From Malania oleifera (lineage: Eukaryota > Streptophyta > Magnoliopsida > Santalales > Ximeniaceae), in the NCBI RefSeq assembly GCF_029873635.1, contig NC_080419.1, positions 62,923,540-62,987,539 of the forward strand: DNA of 64,000 bases. Reading direction: 5' to 3'. A program made the position numbers and the translations under genes. Shown piece by piece: positions 11,924 to 23,091 of the stretch (positions within the stretch are counted from its first letter, which is position 1; every line of letters begins with the position of its first letter). The notes under the pieces were generated by a model. It ran no database searches. It worked only from the letters and a program-made list of their open reading frames with translations, and was not told the origin of the DNA.

Positions 11924-14155
11924 TGTTGGCCTTACAAGGCTTAATATCCTATTTTGATACTAACAAACAAGTAGAACTTAACATGTTTTGTTTAAGTGAT
12001 ATATTTTTAGGACTCAAGGATAGAGCGTTAAAGAATTGATGAAAACTTGTACTTCAAATAATGAATTCAATATGAAGCTTAAAGCATGGATTCAAAAATG
12101 GATTTAAAGTTTAAAGCTTGAAGATCATGAGAGCATTGATATTAAAGAAAAATTTTCAATAATAAAAGCTCAAGTGATCAACATGGAAAGCTCAAAGAAA
12201 GATGAAGCAAGCATCAAGACCTCAAGGAATTCAATGATTGAAAATTTGAAAAAGTATAGGAAATTTCATGTAAGTACTTCAAATAATTTCAATATGGAAA
12301 CATGAAACTCTTAGATTAATATATTGGACCTAGATACCTTTTAACATACTTGGAAAATATTTTTATAAGGTCAACAACTGTTTCAAAAAGGTTAAAATCA
12401 TTTTTGGAATGAAAAGCACCAAAAAAAAGATTTTCAAAATGCTGTTAATTTTTCTATATTTGCATTGAGGTGTATTTTTCTCTATCAAAAGCTCTTTATT
12501 TTGAAAATTGTTCAACATTAAAGTTGTAGGATTTTCTCCTATCTTTCATTTAACACCAATATCATCAAATTATGAGTTATACAGAAAAAGTTATTACTAA
12601 AAAATAGAAGGGTGCTCGAAGTTAACAACAGCATGTGTGCATGCCAGGCAACTGCCTGAACATGCTAGGCGCTTGAGTGGCTATGCCAGGCGACTACCTT
12701 AGTTCTGACAGGTGAATGTCAAGCTACTTCCCCTGCTGTTCCTTTAAAAATAACATGGCAGGCGACTAGTGGTTTGGGGCAGGCGACTGCCACGCGGCTA
12801 TTTTGATTTTTCTCATAACGGTCAAATTTTTAAATGGGGTTATTTGTGGCTCAAAATTTATGGAAACTTGGGGGATATTTCAACACACTTGGGGACCAAG
12901 TTACTTCCCTTTTGAAGTCTATAAATAAGCCTCAAATATTATTGAATCATACACCAAGAATTCAAATTCAGCAAAAATTCAAAATCTCTCTCAAGTTGCT
13001 CTCAAATTCTCAAGACTCTCTCTCTTGCTCTCAATTTGCACGAAGCTTACTGAGTTCTTGTTGATTTTACTCACCAAGTTTGTGCTACAATTCTAAAATA
13101 TTTCATCCATTGAAAGAATTAAATTGGTGAAACACTTCCTTGAGCTTCAAGTTATATTCCATATTGTGATTTACTTTGACGTATATTATTGTGCTGAATG
13201 TTGTACTAACCTACTCTGCTGTGAGAGTATTTTCTTGTACACAAACTCTTCTCTATCTTGGTTCTTCTTTATAAATGATTCAGGGTTGTAGAATCGTTGG
13301 ACCAAACAAGGGAATATCGTTTGGAGAGGCGGGCTTTAGCCTAGTGACGGAGTGTTTGAGTGTGGCGTATCGCTTGTAAAGGTTTTGTTCCACCCATAAA
13401 CAGGACATGTTTAGTGAATCCTTTGGTGGTTTTCCAAAGGCAAGGATGTAGGCTGGGTATAAGCCGAGCCTCATAAAAATCTCCGTCTCACTCTCTCTTT
13501 CTCTACTTTTTATTTTCAACATATTTAAATTGCTTAGATGGTTTATTTGATAATCATATATACTACGTAATATAGAAATCAAGTAAACTAAAAGTTTAAT
13601 TTTGATTTGGGTTGTGGAAACCGAAAGGGAGTACGTTGGTTATACCATATCTTGCAGAAACCATACGAGAGTACGTTACTTGGTTAACAGCCCAAGGATA
13701 AATTAATTGAGAGTTTAGTTTAGTTCTGAATATTGAAGAAGTAGATATTGTGTTGATTGGATGTTATATTGCACATCATATTAAAGAAGCAAAACCATCA
13801 ATACAAGGCTTTACATCAGCAAGCATAAATTTTCATTCACTACAAGGCTTGGTTCAAATTTGGCTAATATCAACAAACAACCATTTTGAGTTTTTATGTT
13901 ACATAAGTGTTGTGTATTGGTTTGGTTGTTTGCTTTATAATTATAGTTAATTGGTTTGGTTGAATGATTGGATGTTTGTATGGTTAAGGATTAAATAAAG
14001 AAACTAAGTTCTTGAGTGCTTAACAAATTAAACAAACAAGTCACGAATTGGTTAAAAGAAATAAATTAAGTTTAAGAATTCTAAAAAGGAATTAAAAGAA
14101 ATTTTTAAAAGCCAATTCACCCCCCCCCCCTCTTGGGAAGCCATTCCTAATTTCA
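11924..14155 (+). repeat. 3' LTR of element D
   Basis: Copy of the 5' LTR, 2232 bp against 2228 bp, ending TTTCA before the TSD. U3 motifs lie at about 12640-12800 and the TATA box at 12919-12930. The U5 boxes lie at about 13616-13637 and 13656-13677, and the C-run near its end has expanded to ten Cs. Confidence 0.92.
12630..12930 (+). promoter_or_regulatory. U3 motif array plus TATA box, 3' LTR of D
   Basis: Same plan as in the 5' LTR: CAGGCGACT-type motifs, then CTATAAATAAGCC at 12919. From this copy, transcription would read out into the right flank. Confidence 0.55.
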
Positions 14156-14160
14156 CACAA

Positions 14161-15290
14161 GAACGTTGCTAGTCGTCACAGGCCATCGGACACTTTATGC
14201 ATAGATCAAAATAGGAATTGAAATCTACTCTACTTCTAATCTAAAGTGGCTCCCAATGACATTTTAATTCTATCACTAACCTAAGAGAGGACAAAGAGTA
14301 ACCTAGAGCTCGTGTTTGTAGCGAATACTTATAGGCTCTAGGGTTTACAAGGTTTGTTTTACAAGTTAGGAAAGTTTGCAGAAAATCTCGCATAGAAGAT
14401 AGTTGTTGTTGACCAAGTCATCCCTATGTCATTCTTGTGCATGCCCTGGTCGAGACTTGTGGAAAATAAGGAATTCAAATCTTCAATGTCTTCGACTACG
14501 TTATGCCTCAGGATCTTTCTAGTCGAGTTGATGGTTGAGACTTGTAGGACCTCGATCTTTAGAAAATCTCAGGGACTCGATATAGTCGCCCTTTAAGGTC
14601 TCTTGGTCGAACACTTCGTCGAGACTCTCGGTAATTATGCTCTCAGTTCTAGCTCGATATATCGACATGCTCTCCCTAGAGAGTCACTTGGTCGAGGGCT
14701 TGGTTGAACCTTGCAGCATTTTGATCTTAGTCTGAACCTTGGAGTCTGTGAATAAAGACTTAGTTGCCCCGTATGCTTCTAGTCGCACCACATGGTCGAG
14801 CATCATCCTTTTGTCCCTTTATGATATGAAGCATTAGGAGCTTGGTTAAGCATCTTATTTGAGCTTTGAGTCCTCCAAATCCTCTTTAGCTTCTTATAAT
14901 TCCTAACTCCATGGTTTTAACATGTTTTTCTTGAAAAGACAAACAAACCTTGCATAGCTCTGAACAATAATAACTCTGGGTAAATACATAGTAAAATGAG
15001 GATAAACAAAGATAAATGAAGGTCTAAAATCATATATTTTAGGGACTCATCATTACTTTTGCATTTAAAATTTTAAATTTTAAATTTCGAAATGGGTTTT
15101 ACATCCTTTTCATTGGAGGCCTATAAAAGGAACTTTTTAAGAAGAAAAATGGGCATGTCCAAGTGAGGATAAGGAGAGCGTTTGAAGTGATAAAAGGGAA
15201 TTGAAAGGGGTATTTATTTGCTTGGAAAAAGGAAGAAAGTATTTATTTTTTTTTTTCATTCCATCATTGTTGGAAGTATTTGGGGAATGT

Positions 15291-15362
<72 letters not shown>

Positions 15363-15430
15363 CTATAGACGAGGACTCCTCAAATCAAGCACAAAATCAT
15401 ACAACCTGATTATTAGGCTAAAAATATGGT
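14161..15430. other. Old repeat-like noncoding DNA (right flank of element D)
   Basis: No gene recognised. From about 14440 to 14840 it holds another cluster of motifs like TGGTCGAG (for example CTGGTCGAGACT, CTAGTCGAGTTG, TTCGTCGAGACT, ATGGTCGAGCAT). A TATA-like CCTATAAAAGG follows near 15119. This matches the promoter plan of the LTRs in the window, so the stretch is probably the U3 of an older plus-strand LTR that element D interrupted. Borders were not found. Confidence 0.4.
15294..15361. repeat. (GA)n microsatellite
   Basis: An uninterrupted GA dinucleotide run of about 68 bases (about 34 units). Confidence 0.97.
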
Positions 15431-15694
15431 TGTAATAGCCAGAAACTTTCTATAACAATTAGGCAAACCAAAAGTTAAAGCTTTTTAACAGTTAGGCAAA
15501 TCTCAAGTTAAAGCTTTGTAACAGTTAGACAAATCATGAGTTAAAGTTTTGCAATAGTTAGACTTATTTTTAACTTTCATTCATAGAATAGATTTTGTAT
15601 TCTTGTATATACTTCCATACAAACATTTGTAATGAGTGTGAAATATTCTTCACGTGAGTAATAAGAAATTTATTGTCAATATTTTCAAATTTCA
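15431..15694 (+). repeat. 5' LTR of element E with internal 33-bp tandem repeats
   Basis: A short LTR (264 bp), TGTAATAGCC to TTTCA, as expected for Ale elements. From 15454 to 15563 it holds three 33-bp tandem units (AACAGTTAGGCAAAT...) plus a partial fourth. It lacks the GTCGAC-type array of the long LTRs. The left border is set only by the TG start, because the 3' copy is truncated. Confidence 0.65.
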
Positions 15695-15696
15695 TC

Positions 15697-16619
15697 ATGG
15701 TATCAGAAGAGCCTTCCTCCCACGAGAACCCGATCACAACTCCACCATCTCGAACAGAGATCCCTCTTATTGCTCTCAATATCACTACCCAAACAAATGA
15801 AAAAATCACACCTTCAACCATCCCTCAATAGCATGCCCAGTTTGAAGCGCTTCTCATTGGGTATAATCTACTAAGTATGTTACCGGTGATAAACCATGTC
15901 CTAACTCCACTAATACCTCCACTTCAATCCTTCAAAGAACTCACCAGATAAGACAAGATAAGCTTATTCTCAGGGTCATTTTTGCTTCAATGACCACTAT
16001 TATAACACGATTCATAACCTCCTATGAAGCATAGCAAAATTACACACCATGTATACGAGCAAATCCCGCACTTGTGCAATGCAGCTTAAAGAGGAACTCA
16101 CCTTGATAAAGAAGGGAAATGAGATGGTTCAAGAATACTTGCACGCCATCAAATCTCTTATAGATGAAATTTGCCTCATTGTTCATCTTATCTCTAAAGA
16201 TGATCTCACGCTTTACATCCTAAATGGATTGGAAACTAACTTCCGTGAAATTGCAGCCCCTATTCACACACGTGAATGCCCACTCGCATTCGAGGAATTA
16301 CATGACCTTCTTATAGGTCACGATGCCAACTTGCGACGTCTTGAAGCCACATCTAAGTAGTTGGTCGCCTCTGCCAACTACTCCAATTGACAACCTGTTT
16401 CCAGCTCTTTTTTTGGAGGTCACAATTCTAAGGACTTCTCAAAGAAAAATGGTTTCGGTTGTAACAAAGGGTCTCAACAGAAAAAACTCTTCATTAGCCA
16501 AGTATTGAAATAATGGTAGCCCAACAGAAAAAAGAAAAAACAAGTCCACTGGACAACGCTGTTACATACCAAAATGCCAAATATGTGATCAATTAGGTCA
16601 CATTGCCAAATACTATTCC
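15697..16619 (+). pseudogene. 5' part of element E: primer site and gag pseudogene
   Basis: The primer site TGGTATCAGAAG (15698-15709) overlaps the likely start codon ATG at 15697. The UBN2-type gag has several stops; the best open piece (16049-16360) contains LKEELTLIKKGNEMVQEYL and the REIAAPIHTRECPLAFEEL block. The zinc knuckle near 16575-16615 reads CQICDQLGHIAKYY, with the last cysteine replaced by tyrosine. Element F is inserted directly after it, at TSD ATTCC. Confidence 0.8.
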
Positions 16620-17077
16620 TGAAAGTCAAGGTGTTGTCCCAAAAAGGGGGTGAATTGGATTATTAAATTTTTTTTTAATTTGTTTTAAGAATTCTTTAAC
16701 CTTTAGCAACACTCAACAAAAATTTAGTTTGGTTAATTAATCCACAATCACATTTAATCTCAACACAAGTAAACAATAACCAAATAATCCAATCAAATAC
16801 AATATACTCAATCAAGATATAAGATGTAGCACTTTTCAGCTTTAGCAAAAACTCAAGGTAGAGTTCGTTTGTAGCCCTGTGAATATGTGTTTGTTTCAAG
16901 CCCTATAATGAATGAAATTTGCTTGTCCTTTCTTAACTAATATTTTCGCAAATGATTAAACAACGTACTCCCTTTTGGGTTTCTGCAAAAGTTTAATCAA
17001 AAGTACTTTCTTAAGTTAAGAGTCTTCTTAATCTTGGTTTTTGATTTTTAGCAACCTGCACTTTGCATACACACCAC

Positions 17078-17087
<10 letters not shown>

Positions 17088-17131
<44 letters not shown>
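17088..17131. repeat. (AT)n microsatellite in the 3' LTR of F
   Basis: About 44 bases of AT repeat. The matching place in the 5' LTR (about 27546-27557) has only about 12 bases, so the run expanded, or contracted in the sister copy, after insertion. Confidence 0.95.
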
Positions 17132-17136
<5 letters not shown>

Positions 17137-17684
17137 AGTAAAGAGAAAGGTAAGAGTGAGACCGAGATTTTTATGAGGTTCAGCTTATCCCCAGCCTACG
17201 TCCTCACCTTAAGCCAATATCACCTAAGGTTTCCACTATTAGCACTCCTTTCTAGGCGGGGCAAACTTTACATATCCCTCCTTAAGGATAGAGCCCTCTC
17301 TACAAGTGATACCCCACGCTTGGTCCAATGATCCGAACAATCCTTAAATCGTCAACAACTACAAGAAAGATAATAGACAATCTGGTGTACAATGACACTC
17401 TCAAAAGAGCATATTAGTACAATTGAAAGCACTATATACTTCAATATAAAATATCAAAGGAAATATAATTGAAGCTCAAGAGAGATTTCACCAAATTTCT
17501 TCTCTAGATGAGAATCAGCGATTCAAAAGTTTAGAACTTAGAGAAGGATGATTCAGTACTTCAAAATTCTTCAGCAATTCAGATTTGCAAAAGTGAGTGA
17601 GAGAGATCTTTGAGAGAGCAAGAGAGCTTTCAGCTTTTGAGTAGATTTTTAATTACTTGGTATAGTTTGATTTGCTAAAACATG

Positions 17685-18055
17685 TATTTATAGGCTCATA
17701 AAATCATTTTTGTGTTGCCCAAGATTACTTGGAGCATTTCCCAAGTTTTGATGAAATTTAGGGCATAAGAAACTTAAGTTTGAATTTTAAAACATTTAAA
17801 AAATTGTAGTCGTTAATATTGTTCAATTGACTGAGCCATCGGGTTCAGGCTTCTCAAGTTCTTTAAAACAATAATAAAATTAACTAGAAATAGGGTCGGT
17901 CGACTGGGGTCACACAGTTTAGTCATCTGAGGTTATACTACCTCTTCAGGAATTCATCAAGAAATTCTTCAGTAGACTGAACTTAATCTTCAGCCGTCTA
18001 AGGATATACTTCAGCCTTCTGAGATTAAACTTCAGTCGTCTAGGTAGTTAAAAAT
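17685..18055 (-). promoter_or_regulatory. U3 motif array plus TATA box, 3' LTR of F
   Basis: The sense TATA box TATAAATAC lies at 17684-17692. Upstream in sense (about 17820-18055) are motifs near TCAGTCGTCTGA (plus strand: TCGGTCGACTGGG, TTAGTCATCTGAGG, TCAGCCGTCTAAGG, TCAGTCGTCTAGG). Confidence 0.55.
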
Positions 18056-18540
18056 CTGGTTTTTCAGTTTTGTTTTCAAAAAATCTTTGCTCACTTGCTT
18101 TGATTACTCATAAAAATTTTTTTCCCAGGGTTTTTAAAATAAAGTCTCTAAGTCCACAATAACCCCTAAAGAGCTTCAAAATATTTCCATGTGATATTTC
18201 AATATGAAGTACTTACATCATATGTCTTAAAGCCTTAAATACTCTAAACTTGAAGTCTTCCATGGTATTTTTGCTTTGAGTCCCCTTTGACTTGAGCTTA
18301 AGTCAGCTTTAGATTTCCACGTATTTTAATCATTTTGGTGTTGCTTGAGCTTCCTATGGATCACTTTGAACATGAACGTGACTTTTTAGTATTTAGCGAT
18401 CTTTGAACTTTCATTGCTATTCTTTCTCTTGAACTTTGTCTTTAAGCATTCCTGAGACATCATCACTTTAATAACACATGTTAAATCAACCTTAAGTTGT
18501 TATCTTCAAAACGAGATTTGAAAGCCATGTTAGGCCAGCA

Positions 18541-18678
18541 GTATCCCCCTTTTTGATAATGACAAATAAGGAGCAAAGATGAGAGATCCTTGAAAAAGGC
18601 TCCCCGATACAATAAGCATGCCTTTTTAATAAATATGAAAAATAATGAGTTCAAGTATGAGAAAGTTCAAAAATAAGT
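18541..18678 (-). other. Polypurine tract and 3' tail of element F, up to solo LTR G
   Basis: The plus-strand ATCCCCCTTTTTG next to the LTR edge is the complement of a polypurine tract. The remaining bases are noncoding and are interrupted at 18678 by solo LTR G. Confidence 0.8.
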
Positions 18679-19938
18679 TGTTGACTCTATGAGTCCAATT
18701 TGGTTTTGATAATGACAAATCACTTGGTATTTGATCTGTGCATTAAGATTGTGAACAGGAACTATATTAAGCATGCATGGAAGGATAACAAGTCATGGAA
18801 GCCATGAAGATTAAAGCATACATTTCTTGGCCCAATCCATGGAACTCAAAGAGTACAAGGATGAAGATGCAAGCAACAAGTTCAAGATTGCCATGGGAAT
18901 GGGTACTTAGAGCTAATGTATTTACATTTCATTAAATTTAATTTGAGGCTCAACATATACCCTAGAATTACCTTAGGTCTCATGCATTCAATGAACATCA
19001 TTAGGGGATATTTATGGACTTAGAAATACTTTTAAAACCCCATAAAATATTTTTTTATAAAAGAGCCAAGAAAGAAAGCAAAACAGATTTTTGAACTTGA
19101 AAGAAGAAATTTGGGAAATGGTCACTTCAGTAGCCTGAACTCAACCTCAGTCGCCTAAAGAATTTATTTAGAAGATCGAAGATTAAGTTCAGTAACCTGA
19201 AGAATTAAAGGTGAAACACAGAACCTGACCGAGACACCTTAGTAAACTGAACCCAACTTCAGTCGCTTGAACTCGTCACTTCAGTCACCTGACCCTTAAC
19301 TTCAGTCGCCTGACCCTCTATCTAGGTTAATTTTTTTGAAACTCTAAAGAACTTTAGTCACCTGGGCTTTTAACCTTAGTCGCTTGAACTTGTGGGAAAA
19401 CTTAAAAATATAATTTTTAATAAGAGAACTCACGAGATATTTTTTGATCCAACGGTTAGGATTGATTCTATGGGTAAGATACCTATATATTGAACATCTA
19501 AACCCTAGTACGTTAGTTAAGATCAATGAGAAGAGAAGGGAACATATTTTTGAAATAGAATTGAGAAACTTGAGCATGTAGCTATACGATTGCCTGCACT
19601 CTAACTTATACTCATCAAGCTTGGGCAAATCAACTCAGAAAATCAAAGGGAATTCAGTTACACATCTTGAGTTTATCTTGGTATTGAGGTTTAGTCAATC
19701 CATTTATTATTTTCAAGAGTTTCTCATCTCATTATTTGTTATTGAATATTATTATTATTAGAGAGATCGATCTTGATTTTTTCATATACATATAGAGAGT
19801 GTTTTTGACAAGCTCATTACTTGAAAAAGTTTTTCTTTGGGGATTGGTTAAACAGTTATCATTCAAGTGTGTCCTTAGTTAAAGACTTGATATTTTGGAT
19901 ACTTTAAAACCATTTGATTAAATATCCTTAGAAGCTCA

Positions 19939-19978
<40 letters not shown>

Positions 19979-20787
19979 ATTGAGGGATATTTTTTGTGGA
20001 AAACTTTATATTCAGTGTTTTGATCTTTGGAATACATATTCTATATATATTAAGTTGCATATTTCAAAGACCATATTGTGGTTAAAAACTTGAGAGAAAT
20101 ATTGTTGTGACAAAGTTTGTTTCAAATCTTTACTATCTTCAAAGTTGTTTGTGTATTCAAAGATTTAACCTAAGTTCTCCAAAGCATTGACTTGTATAAA
20201 TATTTTTAGGAGATTTGATGAAAGGGAAAGTTAGTTAATCATACTCTTCCATATAACGATTATATTGTTACAGTCATTCTGAGCTTCAAGTTTCATCATA
20301 TGATTATGTAATAGGAATTTCAATTGTACTCACTAGCTTTGTTGGAAGCAACTTTGAGTGTTTTACATATTTGATTATACTCACGGGTCAGGTTGTGAAC
20401 CGGGTGTGAGGAAAGAGTTGTATCTCTTGTAAGCAGCAAAGTAAGAGGAAGTTGTACCTCTTGTAAGCAGTGGATGTAAGGGAAGCTCCGTCCCAATTTA
20501 AGGAGCAGGGATTTAGTGTAATCCTTGAGTGGGTTGCTCAAGGCGAGAATGTAGGCTAGGTTGGCTGAACCTCGTAAAATCACGTTTGCCTTCTCTCTTC
20601 CCTTATCTTTTTAATTTCCGAAAAGCACTTCATTACTTACATTGCATGTATGTTTGTTGAATAATCTCACACGAACTTGATTAGTAATTGGTTAAATTTA
20701 GACATAGGGACTAAGTGGTGAATAAGTTTCAAAGAATTTTTAAAATACCCAATTTACCCCCCTCTTGATATTACACCTAAATCAACA
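18679..20787 (+). repeat. Solo LTR G inserted in element F
   Basis: A 2109-bp LTR, TGTTGACTC to ATCAACA, flanked by a perfect TSD TAAGT (18674-18678 and 20788-20792). No internal sequence is present, so it is the product of LTR-LTR recombination. It contains a U3 motif cluster, TATA box, an AT run near 19944-19975 and a C-rich U5 end (TTTACCCCCCTCTTG). It is a family not otherwise present in the window. Confidence 0.9.
19120..19491 (+). promoter_or_regulatory. U3 motif array plus TATA box, solo LTR G
   Basis: At least eight copies near TTCAGTCGCCTGA (variants with AGTAGCCTGAAC, AGTCACCTGACC, AGTCGCTTGAAC) lie from 19120 to 19395, then CCTATATATTG at 19482-19492. Confidence 0.6.
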
Positions 20788-21175
20788 TAAGTCACAATCA
20801 AAAAATGCTTATATCAAAAAGTGCTCATATGCTTTTGTTAAGTTTTCATGTTTACTCTAGCTTTGACTCCCCCTTGCTATATTCCAAGTTTTTATATGCT
20901 TTACATATTCGCCATATTCTTACTTTTCATTCATGTTTGCTCTCAAAATTTCTCCCCCTTTGACATCATGTAAAAAGAATTTAGGAGCATAGACACAAAG
21001 TAATTTAGCACATTAAAAGCATAGTTATTCTATGAGCATAGTCATTTTAAAAAAAAGTCACAAGTAATAGAGGGTACAAGCCAAATTGGAAAAATAAAAA
21101 AAAATAAAAAAAACAACATAAGACATAACTAATACATAGAAAGTGCTTAATACAACCCAACATGACAAACATAAA
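20788..21175 (-). other. 3' noncoding region of element F
   Basis: Between solo LTR G and the accessory ORF. AT-rich, with C-rich clusters on the plus strand (CTCCCCCTTTG near 20952). No gene seen. Confidence 0.6.
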
Positions 21176-22273
21176 TCAATTGTCAATATCATCATCTTCC
21201 TCTTCAACTTCTTCTTCATCTCCTTCCTCTTCATAACATTCCTCTTTATCTTCTTCTTCATCTCCTTCCTCTGATTCTTCATCATCGCTCCAAGGAGCAG
21301 AACTAGTGTCCATAGGATAAATACCGTGGGATGAGCTAGCCTGATATTTTTCAATATGAGTGAGGTGTTGATCGAGTGAGGAACAAGTAGAGTGAAGTGA
21401 AGATACATCCTCCCGAAGGGATTGAAGTCCCGATATCATGTCTCTATTGAAGGTGGAGAATTCATGATGAAAGGGAACAAACCACAAAAGTGTATTAGCA
21501 GGAGGTCCTTGGTCTTGAACTGGAGGAGGAGGAGGTACTACTGTTGGTGCTCTTTGAGGTCTTCCTCCTTTCAAGAACCAACCCTGATCGTGCTTTTCAT
21601 AGCCCATCTGCTTGAGGGTTGTGGAGGTGAAGAGATCATATCGGGTACGTTTCATGAACAACTCAAAAGGTATGGTTATATCAAGCTGAGCCAAGATAAG
21701 ATTCAAAGCACCTCCATATGGAAGAGTCACTCTAGATGCTTCTAACTTTGCCCACATCCACTTCAAAAAGAGACTAGACAGATCAATTTTCTTTCCTTTA
21801 AGTAAACACCATAAAACAAAGCACTCAACATAGGAAAGATGATCGAAGGAGCCAGTCTTGGGTAAGATGTTATATGAAATGATTTTGTGAAGGATTTGGG
21901 CCTGAAGATTCAATTGTTTGTACAATGGTGGATGTCCAAAATATACGGGTTCATTTTCCATAACCAGAGGCAAAAATGCTTCATATGTGAAGTCTTGCTC
22001 TAAAATCCAGGATTGAGCAAAGGCGGGACATTCGAATTCTCCTGGGGTGATATGTAGAATGGGAGCTAAAATTTGAGGAGTTAGAATAATTTTCTTGCCT
22101 CTAACATCTGTAGTTAAAACACCGTCTCCATGAATCATGTTGGCATAAAAAATTTTGATAAGATTGGGAAACATGCCTTTGGCTTGGTAAACCACAATGT
22201 TCTTCCAACCTATATTCCTAAACATAGGTGGTATTTCAAGGAATTTTGTATCAAAGAAGGAGGTGTCGATCAC
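21176..22273 (-). CDS. Accessory ORF of element F, plant transposon-associated domain with acidic tail
   Basis: A 365-codon open frame, the longest in the window. Its sequence (GWKNIVVYQAKGMFPNLIKI, VRGKKIILTPQILAPIL, SYVECFVLWCLLKGKKIDL) fits the family annotated as 'putative plant transposon protein domain', of unknown function. After the domain (residues 1 to about 235) come a proline run (PPPPP), a possible short coiled coil (about 275-310) and a strongly acidic Asp/Glu tail (about 325-365) that could bind basic proteins. The first codon shown is GTG. In-frame coding continues upstream to an ATG at 22412-22414 but crosses three stops, so the N-terminus is broken or translation starts at an internal Met. 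No pol or env signature and no membrane segment is obvious. Function unknown. Confidence 0.7.
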   Translation of the reverse strand: MIDTSFFDTKFLEIPPMFRNIGWKNIVVYQAKGMFPNLIKIFYANMIHGDGVLTTDVRGKKIILTPQILAPILHITPGEFECPAFAQSWILEQDFTYEAFLPLVMENEPVYFGHPPLYKQLNLQAQILHKIISYNILPKTGSFDHLSYVECFVLWCLLKGKKIDLSSLFLKWMWAKLEASRVTLPYGGALNLILAQLDITIPFELFMKRTRYDLFTSTTLKQMGYEKHDQGWFLKGGRPQRAPTVVPPPPPVQDQGPPANTLLWFVPFHHEFSTFNRDMISGLQSLREDVSSLHSTCSSLDQHLTHIEKYQASSSHGIYPMDTSSAPWSDDEESEEGDEEEDKEECYEEEGDEEEVEEEDDDIDN

Positions 22274-22414
22274 TTTACCAAGGATAAGATCTGTAGAATG
22301 GAGAGTAGAACAATAACGAAGCTAGGATGGAGATGTGACTAGTCATCTCTCAATGTTGTTATCGTCTCTGCTAGTAGAAGTTCCTCAGTTTGCTATCATC
22401 TTAGTGCAAGGCAT
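22274..22414 (-). pseudogene. Broken N-terminal extension of the accessory ORF
   Basis: In the same frame as the 365-codon ORF, an ATG at 22412-22414 begins MPCTKMIAN, then stop, GTSTSRDDNNIER, stop, LVTSPS, stop, and a run continuing into the open frame. Two of the stops are TGA and one is TAG, all reachable from sense codons by single transitions. The full original protein was therefore probably about 410 residues. Confidence 0.5.
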
Positions 22415-22599
22415 ATTGAAGGTTAGAGAGTAAAAAAACACCAGCTGTGAAACCCTAGAATCCATAGGTAAGGAAGTATAATCGTGTTGGGAGGCTTGGA
22501 CTCAATAGATATTTGGTAAGGATTAAAGGAAACAGAGAGTGGGTACCTCGGATGAGAGATGGAGCAATGTTCATAAGTCTGAAGTTAGAGTTTTTGCGT

Positions 22600-22967
22600 G
22601 TTAAATATATAGATCCTGCGACTTCAATAGACTGAAGATTAAGCTCATTCTTCTGAAGATTTTCATAATAGGAATCTGAACAGGCAGTAGCACCTCAGTC
22701 GACTAAGGTGTGCTAGCTCAGGTGCCTGAACCTTTTAATATACAATGTTTAGTCGCCTGAGCTTCCAGGCTCAGTCACTTGAAGTCCTTAACCTTCTAAA
22801 TATTTTCTTTTCTCTTAACATGAAATCTTCCTTCTTTTGTTTTATCACATTATCAGGCTTCAATTGTCTTTTAAAATTTGCTTTTGAGACTTATGACTTC
22901 CTTGATCTTTGAAGATAAGCTTCCAACACTCCAAGTCTTATTGATGTTCGGCCAACAATGACATTTT
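22600..22967 (-). promoter_or_regulatory. U3-like promoter module upstream of the accessory ORF
   Basis: In the sense direction the block begins TGTTGGCCGAAC at 22967, like an LTR start. It then has a cluster of motifs at 22618-22795 (plus strand CCTCAGTCGACTAAGG, CTCAGGTGCCTGAACC, TTAGTCGCCTGAGC, CTCAGTCACTTGAAG), followed by a TATA box CTATATATTTAAC around 22600-22612. The accessory ATG lies about 190 bases downstream. No LTR R/U5 end or primer site follows, so this is not a whole LTR. Confidence 0.5.
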
Positions 22968-23091
22968 GTATTTATTTTATTTACCCTATAAGCTCTTCAT
23001 TTAGTTTTCTACATTTCAACGAGTTCAATGTTCTTTAAATTAAATTAAGTGGTTTCCTTATTAAAACATCCTAATATCTTTGGAGTCCATT

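Larger units (their letters stand above)
6498..14155 (+). mobile_element. Element D: complete gag-only Copia-type LTR element
   Basis: A 7.66-kb element with two LTRs of about 2.23 kb (6498-8725 and 11924-14155), primer site, gag pseudogene and polypurine tract, flanked by a perfect 5-bp target-site duplication CACAA (6493-6497 and 14156-14160). The internal region is only 3.2 kb and has no pol, so mobilisation needed proteins from another element. The first 67 bases of the two LTRs differ at three positions, so the insertion is not brand new but is much younger than its flanks. Solo LTR I belongs to the same LTR family. Confidence 0.9.
16620..18540 (-). repeat. 3' LTR of element F
   Basis: Left LTR, TGAAAGTCAAGG to GGCCAGCA, 1921 bp. 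The sister LTR (27085-28913) is 1829 bp; part of the difference is the expanded AT microsatellite at 17088-17131. The U5 end has the shared box (plus-strand CCCAAAAAGGGGGTGAATTGG region near 16637). Confidence 0.9.

Noticed and set aside
17041-17331. ORF with a long Tyr-Ile repeat
   Set aside because: It is the translation of the (AT)n microsatellite in the 3' LTR of F.
18679-20787. G considered as a complete short element
   Set aside because: Only one LTR with a matching 5-bp duplication and no primer site, gag or polypurine tract inside; a solo LTR explains it.
21058-21408. 116-codon minus-strand ORF rich in Lys and Met overlapping the accessory ORF
   Set aside because: An out-of-frame reading of the GAA/GAT-rich acidic tail; a shadow of the real frame.
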